A stretch of DNA of 64,000 nt from Phyllobacterium calauticae (GTDB lineage: Bacteria > Pseudomonadota > Alphaproteobacteria > Rhizobiales > Rhizobiaceae): assembly GCF_019991125.1 (NCBI RefSeq), contig NZ_JAGENB010000002.1:744001-808000 (forward strand). The letters are read 5' to 3'. The position numbers and the translations under genes were made by a program. Below are positions 10,101 to 18,726 of this stretch, piece after piece. Numbering within the stretch: position 1 is the stretch's first letter; each line of letters opens with the position of its first letter. A model generated the notes under the pieces. That model searched no databases. It worked only from the letters and a program-made list of their open reading frames with translations, and had not been told where the DNA came from.

Positions 10101-10266
10101 CACTGGCGCCGGGAAGGGTGGCTTCCACCTGAATGGTTGGAAAGTCCACCTGAGGCAGCGAGGCGACGGGAAGCATGAAGTAGGCGACCGCGCCAAGAAG
10201 CATCATTCCCAGTGCAAGCAGGCATGTTCCCACGCGGCGGCGGATGAATACCTCGGAGATGCTCAT
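7153..10266 (-). CDS. RND multidrug efflux pump, inner-membrane permease (MdtB/MdtC-like)
   Basis: At 1037 residues this is a full-length HAE1-type RND transporter with two repeats of six helices and large periplasmic loops. The proton-relay aspartates lie in VGFVVDDAIVVIENIVRHLE and the matching lysine in GIVKKNAIMMIDFALEAE. The N-terminus (MSISEVFIRRRVGTCLLALG) and the loop SSSGRTNITIEFDLSRDINA are closest in style to MdtB/MdtC. It forms a trimer drawing substrates from the periplasm and works with the adaptor encoded just upstream, whose stop overlaps this start by four bases (ATGA). No outer-membrane channel gene lies nearby, so TolC from elsewhere is likely used. Confidence 0.93.
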   Translation of the reverse strand: MSISEVFIRRRVGTCLLALGMMLLGAVAYFMLPVASLPQVDFPTIQVEATLPGASANTMATSVATPLENQLSNVSGVNQMTSTSSSGRTNITIEFDLSRDINAAAQDIQAAIGAAAGSLPKSLPSPPTYHKSNPAEATVLTLALTSDRLPLTELDHYAEDIVAQQVSQMNGVGLVDFHGPQRPSVRIQIDPDRLAARGLTLEDVRSIVGSQTVNTPKGSISGDGRTTVLDATDQIVDVPTYRNTIIAYRNGAPIYLKDVGKVIAGPEDNKQAAWLQTKRSVMIDVHKMAGSNILETISNIKARLPALEAGLPAGVKLSVVGDRTQIIDASVFDVQITMLITVALVVMVIFSFLRNFWATLIPSITIPLSLLGTFCVMYLLGYSLDNLSLMGLTIAVGFVVDDAIVVIENIVRHLENGKSKLQAAIEGAREVNFTIISMTISLVAVFIPILLMGGIVGRLFREFAVTVSVAILMSGLISLTVTPMLCAWLIRDEKHTSHGRIFNWSERLFNSITRAYGRGLDFVLRHRSITLVVTCITLVLTVWLYVIVPKGFLPEQDTGFIQAQAQAATDISFDAMSVKMQNLGDIIMRDPAVDNVAYWINPSPSTAVGQVQINLKPFGQRSTAQAVIARLKKAVAGMEGLTLGMRIRQDIQVGGRSSASQYQYTLQAQDTDELTKWAAVMSKALGSLPEVQDVISDKQNEATSATLNIDRATASRLGVSVQAIDDTLYDAFGQRQVATQFTQVSQNHIVLEVDPRYSLSTDALNHLFVRSSTLNQLVPLSLLASVKTTVSPVTINHQGSMPATTLSFNLKPNIALGDAVTAIHTAELKAGLPITVTGTFQGTAQAFQSSLSTQPWLILAAVIAVYIVLGVLYESAIHPLTIISTLPSAGLGALLALLLFGQDLSIVGMIGIILLIGIVKKNAIMMIDFALEAERQQGLAPAEAIHQACLLRFRPIMMTTMAALLGALPLALGTGPGAELRTPLGIAIVGGLVVSQILTLFTTPVIYLALGGSGKKDYALDDTTPDMLPSKGTVLTH

Positions 10267-11504
10267 GGCTTGGTCTCCGCTGCGCTTGCAACATTCGGCT
10301 TGGCGTTCTTTGCCGAAATCGAAGCGCCGTCGCTCAGGCGGGATTGTCCGCTGACGACGATGTCCTGTTCCGGCCCGAGACCGGATTTCAAGGCGGTAAA
10401 TCCGCCCGCAGTCACACCCGCTTCGACGGAAACGGTCGCCACCTTGTTATCGGGCTTCACAACGAAGACGTATGGTCCGCTCTGCCCGTTCAGGATCGCC
10501 GAGGCGGGAGCGGCGATAACGTTGCGGTCCGTTCGTGTCACCACCCGCGCCGTCACCAGCTCGCCGGGCCACAGGCTCAGGTTTTCATTGGGAAACGTGG
10601 CCTTCAGCTTGATCATGCCGGTATTCTGGTCCACCTGGCTGTCAATGGCGGTGATCTTGCCGTCAGCAAGATGCTGCCGTCCGTCACGGCTGTCGACGGC
10701 GACCGTCAGCTCGCCGCTGTTCTGGCTGGCCAGGAGATCGGGAAGGTCGTCCTGCTGCAGTGAGAACTGGACTGCAATCGGTTTCATCTTGGTGATGGTC
10801 ACCAGACCCGCGGCGTCCGATACATGAAGCATCGAGCCTTCGTCGACCAGCTTCAGGCCGGTGCGGCCGCTCACCGGTGCAGTGATCGTCGCAAATTCCA
10901 GATTGAGCTTGGCGGCATCGATGGCGGCCTGATCGCCGGCAATCGTTGCTTCCAGAATAGCCACCTGACCTTTGGCAGTATCGGCGATCTGGACTGCACC
11001 ATAGCCCGAACTCGATAGCTTGGACGCGCGGTCATAATCGGCCTTTGCAACAATCAGCTGGGCGCTGTCCTTGGCCAGTGTGGATTGGGCACGGGCGAGT
11101 TCGGCTTCATAAGGGCGCGGATCAATCCGGGCCAGGACGTCGCCGGCTTTGACATCCTGACCTTCCTGAACGGCCAGATTGAGCAGTTGGCCATCGACCT
11201 TGGTTCGCACCGTCACGGTGGACAGCGCTGTCACGGTGCCGAGGGCGGAACGCTCAATCGATAGATCGCGAATGTCGGTTTTCCCGGTGGTGACGGGGAT
11301 AGCAGTCGGCGCGGAAGCTGATTTTACCGGGTGACCGTTCAGAGACGACCAATAGTGCTGTCCGGCGAAACCGGCTGCGGCCAGCACGACAAGGCCGCCG
11401 ATCACAAAAAACCGGCGGCGGCTGCGGCCACCCGGCTTCGGCTCGGCGGGGTCGTTCAGATGACCATCGTCCTGACGGAATTCATTGGGGCCGCGGTTCA
11501 GCAT
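10263..11504 (-). CDS. RND efflux periplasmic adaptor (membrane fusion protein, MdtA-like)
   Basis: About 413 residues. A membrane anchor (RFFVIGGLVVLAAAGFAGQHY) is followed by the lipoyl half-motif VQEGQDVKAGDVLARIDPRP, a coiled-coil hairpin, the second half with APVSGRTGLKLVDEGSML, and beta-barrel and membrane-proximal domains. It bridges the RND trimer to the outer-membrane channel. The frame is open beyond 11504 and no strong ribosome site marks the start, so the N-terminal ten or so residues are uncertain. It is translationally coupled to the pump (4-base overlap) and lies about 290 bases downstream of a same-strand response regulator, which may control it. Confidence 0.9.
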   Translation of the reverse strand: MLNRGPNEFRQDDGHLNDPAEPKPGGRSRRRFFVIGGLVVLAAAGFAGQHYWSSLNGHPVKSASAPTAIPVTTGKTDIRDLSIERSALGTVTALSTVTVRTKVDGQLLNLAVQEGQDVKAGDVLARIDPRPYEAELARAQSTLAKDSAQLIVAKADYDRASKLSSSGYGAVQIADTAKGQVAILEATIAGDQAAIDAAKLNLEFATITAPVSGRTGLKLVDEGSMLHVSDAAGLVTITKMKPIAVQFSLQQDDLPDLLASQNSGELTVAVDSRDGRQHLADGKITAIDSQVDQNTGMIKLKATFPNENLSLWPGELVTARVVTRTDRNVIAAPASAILNGQSGPYVFVVKPDNKVATVSVEAGVTAGGFTALKSGLGPEQDIVVSGQSRLSDGASISAKNAKPNVASAAETKP

Positions 11505-11793
11505 GGGCACGCACCAAGATGGGCAACGGCGCAATCAACCGACAGCGAGCGTGCCGCGTGAGGAACACATGACGGCCCATGGGGTCGTTTTCGGCCAACG
11601 TGCCCGATAGGCCAGAACCGGCGGGGGTTCTGTACAGAAACAACAGCGTCTAATTCCATCTTTGGCACCACCGAGGCAAGAAAATGCGGCAATCAATTTT
11701 GCTGCTGCCCCGATAATGGATGCCTGGTCATGCTCTCGACTTCGCGCGAACATGAAATGTATTTTAGAAAGTGCGCGCCGGGCCCGTGCGAGG

Positions 11794-12495
11794 TCAATCG
11801 CCGCCGAGCGTACGGTCTTCCGGCATCCGCCCGATGAGATATCCGGCACCGGCGATGGTATGCAGAATGGACTCTTCGAAACCGGCGTTCAGCTTCTTCC
11901 GCAACCGGTGAATATGCATGTCGACGATGTTGCCCTTCGGCTCGAAATCATAGTCCCACGCCGCCTCGAGCAGCATGGACCGGGTGACGACCGCATTGGC
12001 ATGCTGCATGAGCGTGCGCAGAAGAAGAAATTCGCGGTTCTGCAGGTCAATGGGGGAACCGGCGCGCGCGGCCTGCCGCTTCTTCACGTCCAGCGTCAAA
12101 TCCCCGACGCTCAGTATATCGGCCCCAGCGGTCCGGTCGTTTCGTCGCTGCAATGCCTGGACGCGGGCAAGAATTTCCGAAAATGCATAGGGCTTGCCGA
12201 GATAGTCATCGCAACCGCTGCGCAATCCCTCAATCCTGTCCTTGGCGGTGGCGATGCCGCTGAGCATCAGCACTGGCAGGTTGATCTTCAGCCGGCGCAG
12301 TTCCGCAACGACGGCCAGGCCGTCCAGGCCCGGAAGGATGCGGTCGATGATGGCTACGTCGTAAATCCCCTCCATTGCAAGGGTCAGCCCGAGTTCACCG
12401 CCCGCAGCATGATCGGCCACGTGGCCGCTTTCGTTCAGGCCGCGCGTCAGGAAGCGCGCCGTCTTTTTGTCATCTTCGACGATCAGTATTCGCAT
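11794..12495 (-). CDS. OmpR/CusR-type response regulator without its own kinase
   Basis: A 233-residue protein. The receiver domain (residues 1-115) has the acidic pair in ILIVEDD, the phospho-acceptor Asp in VAIIDRILPGLDG and the conserved lysine in DDYLGKPYAFSE. The C-terminal winged helix ends in NIVDMHIHRLRKKLNAGF and AGAGYLIG. The ATG at 12495 is preferred to the one at 12510 because only it has a GGAAA-type ribosome site. The gene points toward the RND operon and is divergent from a second response regulator and kinase. With no kinase on its own strand it either shares that kinase or is orphan. Confidence 0.9.
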   Translation of the reverse strand: MRILIVEDDKKTARFLTRGLNESGHVADHAAGGELGLTLAMEGIYDVAIIDRILPGLDGLAVVAELRRLKINLPVLMLSGIATAKDRIEGLRSGCDDYLGKPYAFSEILARVQALQRRNDRTAGADILSVGDLTLDVKKRQAARAGSPIDLQNREFLLLRTLMQHANAVVTRSMLLEAAWDYDFEPKGNIVDMHIHRLRKKLNAGFEESILHTIAGAGYLIGRMPEDRTLGGD

Positions 12496-12539
12496 GGATG
12501 ACGTTTCCATTTATAAAATGCATTTAATGTTTTGGCGAA

Positions 12540-12556
12540 GTCGCATCAGGGTCGCA
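12540..12556. promoter_or_regulatory. Candidate OmpR-family direct-repeat operator
   Basis: GTCGCA occurs at 12540-12545 and again at 12551-12556, an 11-base start-to-start spacing equal to one DNA turn, as in sites bound by tandem OmpR-family dimers. It sits in the roughly 130-base, AT-rich gap between two divergent response regulator genes. It would therefore be placed to control one or both. This is an inference from spacing only. Confidence 0.4.
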
Positions 12557-12626
12557 CCAATTATGGTGTATAGCAAAGGCCCGCCTCTCAGATTCAATCT
12601 CAATTGGGCGTTTTCATGGAGGTGAC

Positions 12627-13310
12627 GTGTCGACAATTCTTGTAATCGAGGATGATGTCCGGACAGCGTCCGAAATCGAAGCTGCGCTGATCGACAATGG
12701 CTGTGCTGTCAAAATAGCAGCCGATGGCCGAGCGGGGCTGCTCGAAGCCGTGACGGGCAAATATGATGCCATCGTTCTTGACCGCATGCTGCCGGGAGAA
12801 CTGGATGGGCTGGGCGTCCTGTCGACCCTGAGAGCTGCCGGCATCCACACGCCGGTGCTGATCCTGAGTGCGCTTTCCGCCGTGGACGAGCGGGTCAGGG
12901 GATTGAAGGCAGGGGGCGATGACTACCTGACCAAGCCGTTCGAATTTCTGGAGTTGACGGCACGCATCGACGTGCTGGCACGGCGGCGGTCGGTCGCCAT
13001 GCCGGAAACGTCGCTTCGCGCCGGTGATCTGGAAGCCGATCTCCTGACCCATACCGTGAAGCGGGCCGGAAAACTCATCGATCTCCTGCCACGAGAGTAC
13101 CGGTTGCTGGAATACATGATGCGCCATGCGGGCCAGATCGTGACCCGTACAATGCTGTTTGAAGAAGTCTGGCACTATCGTTATGACGAGCCGACGAATG
13201 TCATCGACGTCCATGTCAGCAAGCTTCGCAAGAAGATCGAAGCCACCGGAGCAGCGACGGTGATCAGAACAGTCCGCGGCTCGGGATATGTGCTTGATGC
13301 GCCTGATTGA
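12627..13310 (+). CDS. OmpR-family response regulator paired with the downstream kinase
   Basis: A 227-residue regulator. The receiver shows ILVIEDD, the phosphorylated Asp in AIVLDRMLPGELDG and the lysine in DDYLTKPFEF; the winged helix contains VIDVHVSKLRKKIEA. The start codon is GTG with GGAGG seven bases upstream. Its last 14 bases overlap the histidine kinase gene, so the two are translationally coupled partners. It is divergent from a second, similar regulator at 11794-12495, and the RND operon lies beyond that, so it probably governs envelope or metal/drug export. The signal is unknown. Confidence 0.92.
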   Translation: MSTILVIEDDVRTASEIEAALIDNGCAVKIAADGRAGLLEAVTGKYDAIVLDRMLPGELDGLGVLSTLRAAGIHTPVLILSALSAVDERVRGLKAGGDDYLTKPFEFLELTARIDVLARRRSVAMPETSLRAGDLEADLLTHTVKRAGKLIDLLPREYRLLEYMMRHAGQIVTRTMLFEEVWHYRYDEPTNVIDVHVSKLRKKIEATGAATVIRTVRGSGYVLDAPD

Positions 13311-14688
13311 ACTCGTACACACAACAAGTTTCCGGCTGGCTATCGCTTTTCTGGTTCTCTTCGCTGTCGCGTCAGGGGCGCTGTTTGCCTTTCTTTCATG
13401 GGAAACCCGCGACTTTCTGACAGACCGCACCGATGAGTGGCTGCTGCGGGAAGTCAACACCTTTTCCCCGCTTGACGATCAGGCCATCACGTTGCGATTG
13501 GCGACGCGGGAATCCGTGAACGCCGTCAAGGAACGCCCGATTTCCTTGTTCGATCCGCACGGTGTGCTTCTTGCAGGCAGCCCGATGACTTTGCCTGCAG
13601 CGGATAAGACCAAACCAGATCCCCACAATTTCGCGACATTGAGGGCTGGCAAACGTGCGCATTTCCGCGGGGTTATGAGGTCATTGCCATCCGGCAACAC
13701 GCTTCTCATTGCGCAGGATGTCGGGGAGCTGCGCGAATTCAATGATGTCCTCACCAACGCCATGATCCTGGGCGCTGCCGTGACGGCGGCCCTGGGCTTG
13801 CTCGGTGCGGCGTTTATCGGTGCCGGTTCCGTCAGGCAGATCCACACGATTTCAGACGCGACCCGCAACATCATGAGCGGAGATCTGACACAGCGGCTGC
13901 CCGCCCTGGGTGGCAGCGGCGATGTGCGCCGGCTGGTGAAGGTCGTCAATTCGATGCTGGATGAGATCGAGCGGCTGATGCACGAAGTGAAAGGGGTTTG
14001 TGACAATATCGCGCACGATATGCGGACCCCGCTGACGCGCATGCTGGCGGGACTTGAGCGTGCCCGCCGCAGGGCGGTTACGGCGGATGAATATGCCGAA
14101 TATGTCGATGGCGCGATTGTGGAAACGCAATCAATGTTGAAGACGTTCAGCGCGCTCCTGCGTATTTCGGAGATTGAAGACGGTGCGCGCCGGGCAGGGT
14201 TTGTGCCGGTGGATATGAAAACCGTTGTATCGGATGCGGTGGACCTGTACGAGCCGCTTGCCGAGGAGCGCGGGGTCGAACTGTCCGTTGATTTCGGTAC
14301 GGTTCCCCTCAGCATTCTCGGCGACCCAAGCCTGCTGTTTGAAGCCGTGGGCAATCTTGTCGACAACGCCATCAAATTCACGCCGCGTGGCGGTGCCGTC
14401 AAAGTCACCCTCGACGGACATCTGAAACGGCCACGGCTTTCAGTGGGAGACACCGGCCCCGGCATTCCCCCACAGGAAAAGGAACTGGTGCTGCAGCGGT
14501 TTCACCGGGGTGAAAGAAGCCGCCATGAACCGGGCAACGGGCTTGGCTTGAGCCTCGTGTCGGCGATCGCGCGCCTGCATGGCATCGACTTGAGCCTTGG
14601 GGAGCAGAAAACCGGCTGCAACGTGATACTGGAGTTCAACAGCCATGAGCAGGGGCGCACGCCGGGGCAGGCTCAGCCGGCGTCATAA
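13297..14688 (+). CDS. Membrane sensor histidine kinase
   Basis: About 463 residues. TM1 is LAIAFLVLFAVASGALFAFL, a periplasmic sensor region of about 115 residues follows, then TM2 (residues ~150-170), a HAMP linker, the HisKA box with the phospho-acceptor in DNIAHDMRTPLTRM, and the ATPase domain with N-box NLVDNAIKF, GDTGPGIPP and GNGLGLSLV. It phosphorylates the regulator encoded just upstream, overlapping it by 14 bases; a start at 13288 is also possible. Its 3' end overlaps the convergent deacetylase gene by 16 bases. The kinase type resembles metal or envelope stress sensors (CusS/QseC style). Confidence 0.92.
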   Translation: MRLIELVHTTSFRLAIAFLVLFAVASGALFAFLSWETRDFLTDRTDEWLLREVNTFSPLDDQAITLRLATRESVNAVKERPISLFDPHGVLLAGSPMTLPAADKTKPDPHNFATLRAGKRAHFRGVMRSLPSGNTLLIAQDVGELREFNDVLTNAMILGAAVTAALGLLGAAFIGAGSVRQIHTISDATRNIMSGDLTQRLPALGGSGDVRRLVKVVNSMLDEIERLMHEVKGVCDNIAHDMRTPLTRMLAGLERARRRAVTADEYAEYVDGAIVETQSMLKTFSALLRISEIEDGARRAGFVPVDMKTVVSDAVDLYEPLAEERGVELSVDFGTVPLSILGDPSLLFEAVGNLVDNAIKFTPRGGAVKVTLDGHLKRPRLSVGDTGPGIPPQEKELVLQRFHRGERSRHEPGNGLGLSLVSAIARLHGIDLSLGEQKTGCNVILEFNSHEQGRTPGQAQPAS

Positions 14689-15413
14689 TCCTTGATCCGG
14701 CCAAAGGTATAACCCCGGGCCTTCAGTCCTGTAATCAGCGCTTTCAGATTGTCCGCACCGTTGAACGTGTCCTGAAACATCTCGTCATGCATCAGAAGTA
14801 TCAGCTTGTTGGGCTGGGCCAGTTTGCCGAAGCCGAAGAGATGATCGATTTCACCGAGCAAATGATCGACGGTCTGGACAGGTTTGCCGCTGTTCTCATG
14901 GACCCATTCATGGTCCCAACCGTAGAGAAAATAACCGCTCGCCGCGACAAATTCGAAGTCCGGTTCTTCACGCCGGTCTTCCGGCTTGCCAATCGATAAA
15001 TCGTCCGATGACAGGTCGGGAAGGCGGAAGACGTTGCGTCCCGGCAGGCGCGCATGGATTGGGTTGCCGGTCAGCCCCAGCGACGTGTTGGCGCGCGCCA
15101 GGTCGGCCAGCAACTCCTCAACGGAGGAATAGAAAAGGCGGTAGTGATTGTTCGCATGGGTGTAGCTGTGGTTGCCCACCGTGATGAAGGGTATCGACTT
15201 GGCCTTTGTCACCAATGCTGCCCGCTCGCTGCTCGCGTCGGCATGCAAGCCCACCATGAACATCGTGGCCGGAACGTTTTGCGCTTGAATGACGTCCAGG
15301 ATGTTCGACGTTCCCTCAAGCGGGCCATCATCGAAGGTAAGGTATATCGTTCGTTGTGCGAAAGCAGCGGACGAGAATATGCATAGGATCAGGCACAGAA
15401 ATACGGTCCGCAT
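14673..15413 (-). CDS. Secreted polysaccharide deacetylase
   Basis: A 246-residue protein with a signal peptide (MRTVFLCLILCIFSSAAFA). The NodB-homology domain starts at once with the metal-binding and catalytic motif TIYLTFDDGPLEGT; the two metal histidines are in GNHSYTHANNH, and DHEWVHENSG lies further on. It would remove acetyl groups from a polysaccharide or peptidoglycan in the periplasm. The family arginine-containing motif is visible as HARLPGRNVFRLP. The start was chosen at the signal peptide; the frame is open for 37 more codons upstream. It overlaps the kinase gene tail-to-tail by 16 bases. Confidence 0.87.
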   Translation of the reverse strand: MRTVFLCLILCIFSSAAFAQRTIYLTFDDGPLEGTSNILDVIQAQNVPATMFMVGLHADASSERAALVTKAKSIPFITVGNHSYTHANNHYRLFYSSVEELLADLARANTSLGLTGNPIHARLPGRNVFRLPDLSSDDLSIGKPEDRREEPDFEFVAASGYFLYGWDHEWVHENSGKPVQTVDHLLGEIDHLFGFGKLAQPNKLILLMHDEMFQDTFNGADNLKALITGLKARGYTFGRIKDYDAG

Positions 15414-15532
15414 GGGTTTCTCTGAAACGGCACAAAGTACAATGTGATTGCTTTCAGCAATTGGTACACGGATTTGTTTCATGCGGGGCGGGAGACTGTC
15501 AAGCGAGACACCGGCGCATATCAAACGAACCG

Positions 15533-17914
15533 TCAGAACTTGCTCGACATGTTGAAGCTGAAGTTCTGCACCTGGTCTCCATCGACTTTCAGCACGGGAA
15601 TGGCGTAGTCAAACCGGAGGGGGCCGAATGGTGATGCCCACATGATGCCGGCGCCAACGGAAGCGCGCCATTGCATGTCCGTGTTGGTGGCGTAGGCATT
15701 GTCACTGCCGAACAAGGTGGCGACATCGGAAAAGACTGCGCCCCTGATTCCAACGCTTTCGGGTATCAAAGGCACGGGGAATTGGGTTTCGGCGGTTGCA
15801 TTGACGTAGGTCGTGCCGCCGACGAAACTGCCGTCCGCATCGGTAACGCGGGAGTCGCGGGGGCCAATTCCGGCATAGCTGAAGCCGCGGATCATGTCGC
15901 TGCTGCTCTGGAACGTATCAAAGACGCTCAGCCCGTTGTTGCCGAGCTCCTTGATGTAACCGCCGCCGACGCGAACCAGACCGACAATATCCTGCTGTGC
16001 CGACAGCGTCTTGTAGAAGCTGCTTTTGAAGGTTGTTTTGAGAAAGCTGGCATCGCCGCCAAGCCCGGCCGCCTCCTGTTCGAATTTCGCGTAGAGGCCG
16101 TCGTGCGGGTTTTTTCCATCATCGATGGTGTTGTAGACGAGTGACCAGCTGACCGACGACTTGATCCACGTCCCCTGACTGGCGGCATCGATATAGGCCT
16201 GCGACACCAGTGTCGGGTCAGGAACGCCGCTTGCGGTCAGGGCCGCATCGTCAATCGTTATTTTCTGCTGCGACAAGTTGTATGCCACGCCGGCGGTGAG
16301 ATCCGTGCTGATCGGCAGGCCGAACCGGATCGATCCGCCCGTTGTGTCCGTCAGGTATTTGTCGGTCACACCCGATTGCCGCTTGTAGATATCAAAGCCA
16401 GCTGAAATGCGCTGGCCGAGGAAATAGGGCTCGGTGAAGGACAGGGCATAGGACTGATAATTCTGGCTGTTGAAGAGCGTTGTGCCAGCCGACAGACGCA
16501 GATACTGACCGCGCCCGAGAAAGTTCTTCTCGGTAATCGAGCCTTCAACTGAGGGACCGGACTGATCCCCGCTGGTGGTGTAGCCGCCGCCGATCGAAAA
16601 ATCGCCGGATGATTTCTCGACGACATCGACGATGAGCACGACCTGATCGGGCTGCGAACCGGGTGTCGTCGAGATATTGACGCTCTGGAAAAAGTCGAGC
16701 CGCTCCAGGCGCTTCTTGGCGCGCTGGATCAGAACCTGATTGAACGCGTCGCCTTCGCTCACATCGAATTCACGGCGGATGACGTAATCCCGGGTTTTCG
16801 CGTTACCGCGGATTTCGATGCGTTCGAGATAGGCGCGCGGACCCTGGTCGATGTTGTAGACGACCGAAATCGTATGGTTCTGGAAGTTGCGGTCACCGCG
16901 AGGGTCGATCTTGGCAAAGGCATATCCTTGGCCGGCAACCTGCTCCGACAGCTTGCTGACGGAATCCTCGACTTCCCTGGCGTTGTAGGTCGTACCCTGC
17001 GCTGTGTGCACCAAACCGCCAAGTTTCGATGTATCGACACCGTCGACCGAACTCTGGATCTCGACACCGCCGAACGTGTACTTCTCGCCTTCGTCGACCG
17101 TAACGGTGATCGTATATTCATTGGTTGCCGCATCGAGATTGGTCGTCGATGAAATCACGCGGAAATCCGCATAGCCGTGCTCGTAGTAGAACCGCTGCAG
17201 GATTTCTTCATCCGCCCGCATGCGCTCTTCGCTGTAGACGTCATTGCGCGTCAGCCAGGACAGGAAATTGGATCGGCGTGTCGTCATCAAATCGCGCAGC
17301 CGGCGCGTGTTGAAAGCGCGGTTGCCGACAAACACGATGTTGGCGATCTTGGTGCGGTCGCCTTCGTTGATGTCGAAGACAACGTTGACGCGGCCGCCAT
17401 CCAGATTCATGAGGCGCGAACTGACCGTCGCGTCATTGCGGCCGATATTGTGATAGGCGGCGCGGACAGCCTCGGTGTCGGCATCGAGCGTCTGCTGATC
17501 AAACGGGCTGCGCGGCTTCAGCTTTACCGCTTGGGCAAGCTGCGTATCCTTGATTTTCTTGTTGCCCTGAAAAATGACCTGATTGACAATCTGGTGTTCA
17601 GACACCGTCACAATCAGCGCACCGCCGGACTGGGTGATGCGCACATCGCTGAACAGGCCGGTATTGAACAGCCGTTTGGTTGCCGCATCGATATCGGTGC
17701 TGGAGAATGGCTTGCCCGGCGTGATGCCGAGATTGTCCTTGACCGTTTGGGCATCCACCTGGGCATTCCCGCGCACGTCGATGCGGCTGACGGTTGCCGC
17801 CTGCGCCGCCGTCGTCCCCGCGACCGTCGCAATAATCGCTACCGAATTTATCAGAACCGCTGAAATGGCGAGCGCCGACGCTGCACCAGTGAATTTTGAA
17901 CTTGCCGCCATCAA
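15533..17914 (-). CDS. bamA: BamA/Omp85 outer-membrane assembly factor, stand-alone paralogue
   Basis: At 793 residues it has full BamA length: signal peptide ending in AAQAA, five POTRA repeats (about residues 40-420), then a 16-strand barrel. The first POTRA starts at VSRIDVRGNAQVDAQTV. The barrel carries the lid-loop motif DMIRGF and ends in FSFNMSSKF with the C-terminal aromatic. BamA inserts beta-barrel proteins into the outer membrane. In alphaproteobacteria the main bamA normally sits between rseP and lpxD; here the neighbours are a deacetylase and an IalB gene, so this is probably a second copy. No ribosome site is obvious; ATGATG starts at 17914. Confidence 0.88.
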   Translation of the reverse strand: MMAASSKFTGAASALAISAVLINSVAIIATVAGTTAAQAATVSRIDVRGNAQVDAQTVKDNLGITPGKPFSSTDIDAATKRLFNTGLFSDVRITQSGGALIVTVSEHQIVNQVIFQGNKKIKDTQLAQAVKLKPRSPFDQQTLDADTEAVRAAYHNIGRNDATVSSRLMNLDGGRVNVVFDINEGDRTKIANIVFVGNRAFNTRRLRDLMTTRRSNFLSWLTRNDVYSEERMRADEEILQRFYYEHGYADFRVISSTTNLDAATNEYTITVTVDEGEKYTFGGVEIQSSVDGVDTSKLGGLVHTAQGTTYNAREVEDSVSKLSEQVAGQGYAFAKIDPRGDRNFQNHTISVVYNIDQGPRAYLERIEIRGNAKTRDYVIRREFDVSEGDAFNQVLIQRAKKRLERLDFFQSVNISTTPGSQPDQVVLIVDVVEKSSGDFSIGGGYTTSGDQSGPSVEGSITEKNFLGRGQYLRLSAGTTLFNSQNYQSYALSFTEPYFLGQRISAGFDIYKRQSGVTDKYLTDTTGGSIRFGLPISTDLTAGVAYNLSQQKITIDDAALTASGVPDPTLVSQAYIDAASQGTWIKSSVSWSLVYNTIDDGKNPHDGLYAKFEQEAAGLGGDASFLKTTFKSSFYKTLSAQQDIVGLVRVGGGYIKELGNNGLSVFDTFQSSSDMIRGFSYAGIGPRDSRVTDADGSFVGGTTYVNATAETQFPVPLIPESVGIRGAVFSDVATLFGSDNAYATNTDMQWRASVGAGIMWASPFGPLRFDYAIPVLKVDGDQVQNFSFNMSSKF

Positions 17915-18123
17915 CTATCCAAACTCTGTCTTGTCATTCCGGGAAGGGCACTCAAAAATCGCGGCAACCGGATGCGCGCGTTGGGCTCGACATTCCCTGC
18001 GGGCGATGTCCAAAATCAGTCCGTATTGTCTCGAACTTTTGCTACGGGCGGCCGTTTTGTAATCGAACATTGCTGGTGGGCAGGCCGCACCGGAAGCAGT
18101 TCTGGCGCGGTGCAGCGAAGGTC

Positions 18124-18726
18124 CTATGGACGGATGGCCGCGCTCATCTTCTGGAATGCCGATTGAAACCCCTGCAGTGCGAACGGGAAATGCATGGCTT
18201 CGCCGGACCTGAGTATGATCGCGATGTCGATCTGCGTGCTGGTTTGCAGCAGCGCCAATTGCTGCTGATTGAAACGGATATCGGCAACGCATCCTTCCGG
18301 TATGCACGACATCAGGGGAAATTGCAGGGATGCTGCGCCAATGCGGATGGTGATGCCTTCCTGCAGCAGGAAACCGGATGGCAGCATCACATGTCCGCGC
18401 ACGCCGTTTTCATCAATGCCGTTGATCTGCAACAGTATTTTGCCGTCGGGTACCCGATTGTCCACAAGGGTCTGCGACAGGAAACAATCATTCCCGGCCT
18501 CCATTGCCTGGCAAAGCAGCGACCAGTTCTGGAATGTTTCCTCCTGCGACGGCGACAACAACTTGACGGTAAGCGGATCCTGCCGGCTTGCGTGGGCCTG
18601 TCTGGGTCCCGATGCCTGCCTGCGCTCGTTGAGCACCTGATCAAGCAGGGGTTTGTTGTCGACACCCGCTTGAGCGGACATTGGCAACAGTCCGGCAAGG
18701 GCGAAGACGAGGCAGGCACCGCGCAT
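18124..18726 (-). CDS. Invasion-associated locus B (IalB) family protein
   Basis: About 200 residues. The signal peptide reads MRGACLVFALAGLLP with cleavage after SAQA. The mature part follows the IalB pattern: NWSLLCQAMEAGNDCFLSQ, then VMLPSGFLLQEGITIRIG, FPLMSCIPEGCVADI and a C-terminal amphipathic segment. The four cysteines probably form disulfides. IalB-type proteins are periplasmic or outer-membrane associated; the name comes from Bartonella, and the molecular role is not established. An upstream in-frame ATG at 18765 is also possible. The gene is separated by about 200 bases from bamA on the same strand. Confidence 0.8.
   Translation of the reverse strand: MRGACLVFALAGLLPMSAQAGVDNKPLLDQVLNERRQASGPRQAHASRQDPLTVKLLSPSQEETFQNWSLLCQAMEAGNDCFLSQTLVDNRVPDGKILLQINGIDENGVRGHVMLPSGFLLQEGITIRIGAASLQFPLMSCIPEGCVADIRFNQQQLALLQTSTQIDIAIILRSGEAMHFPFALQGFQSAFQKMSAAIRP

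Noticed and set aside
9409..10827. 472-codon plus-strand frame opposite the RND pump and adaptor
   Set aside because: Antisense shadow caused by high GC at third positions; it crosses the boundary between two real genes.
11662..12501. 279-codon frame opposite the response regulator
   Set aside because: Antisense of a receiver plus winged-helix protein with all key residues.
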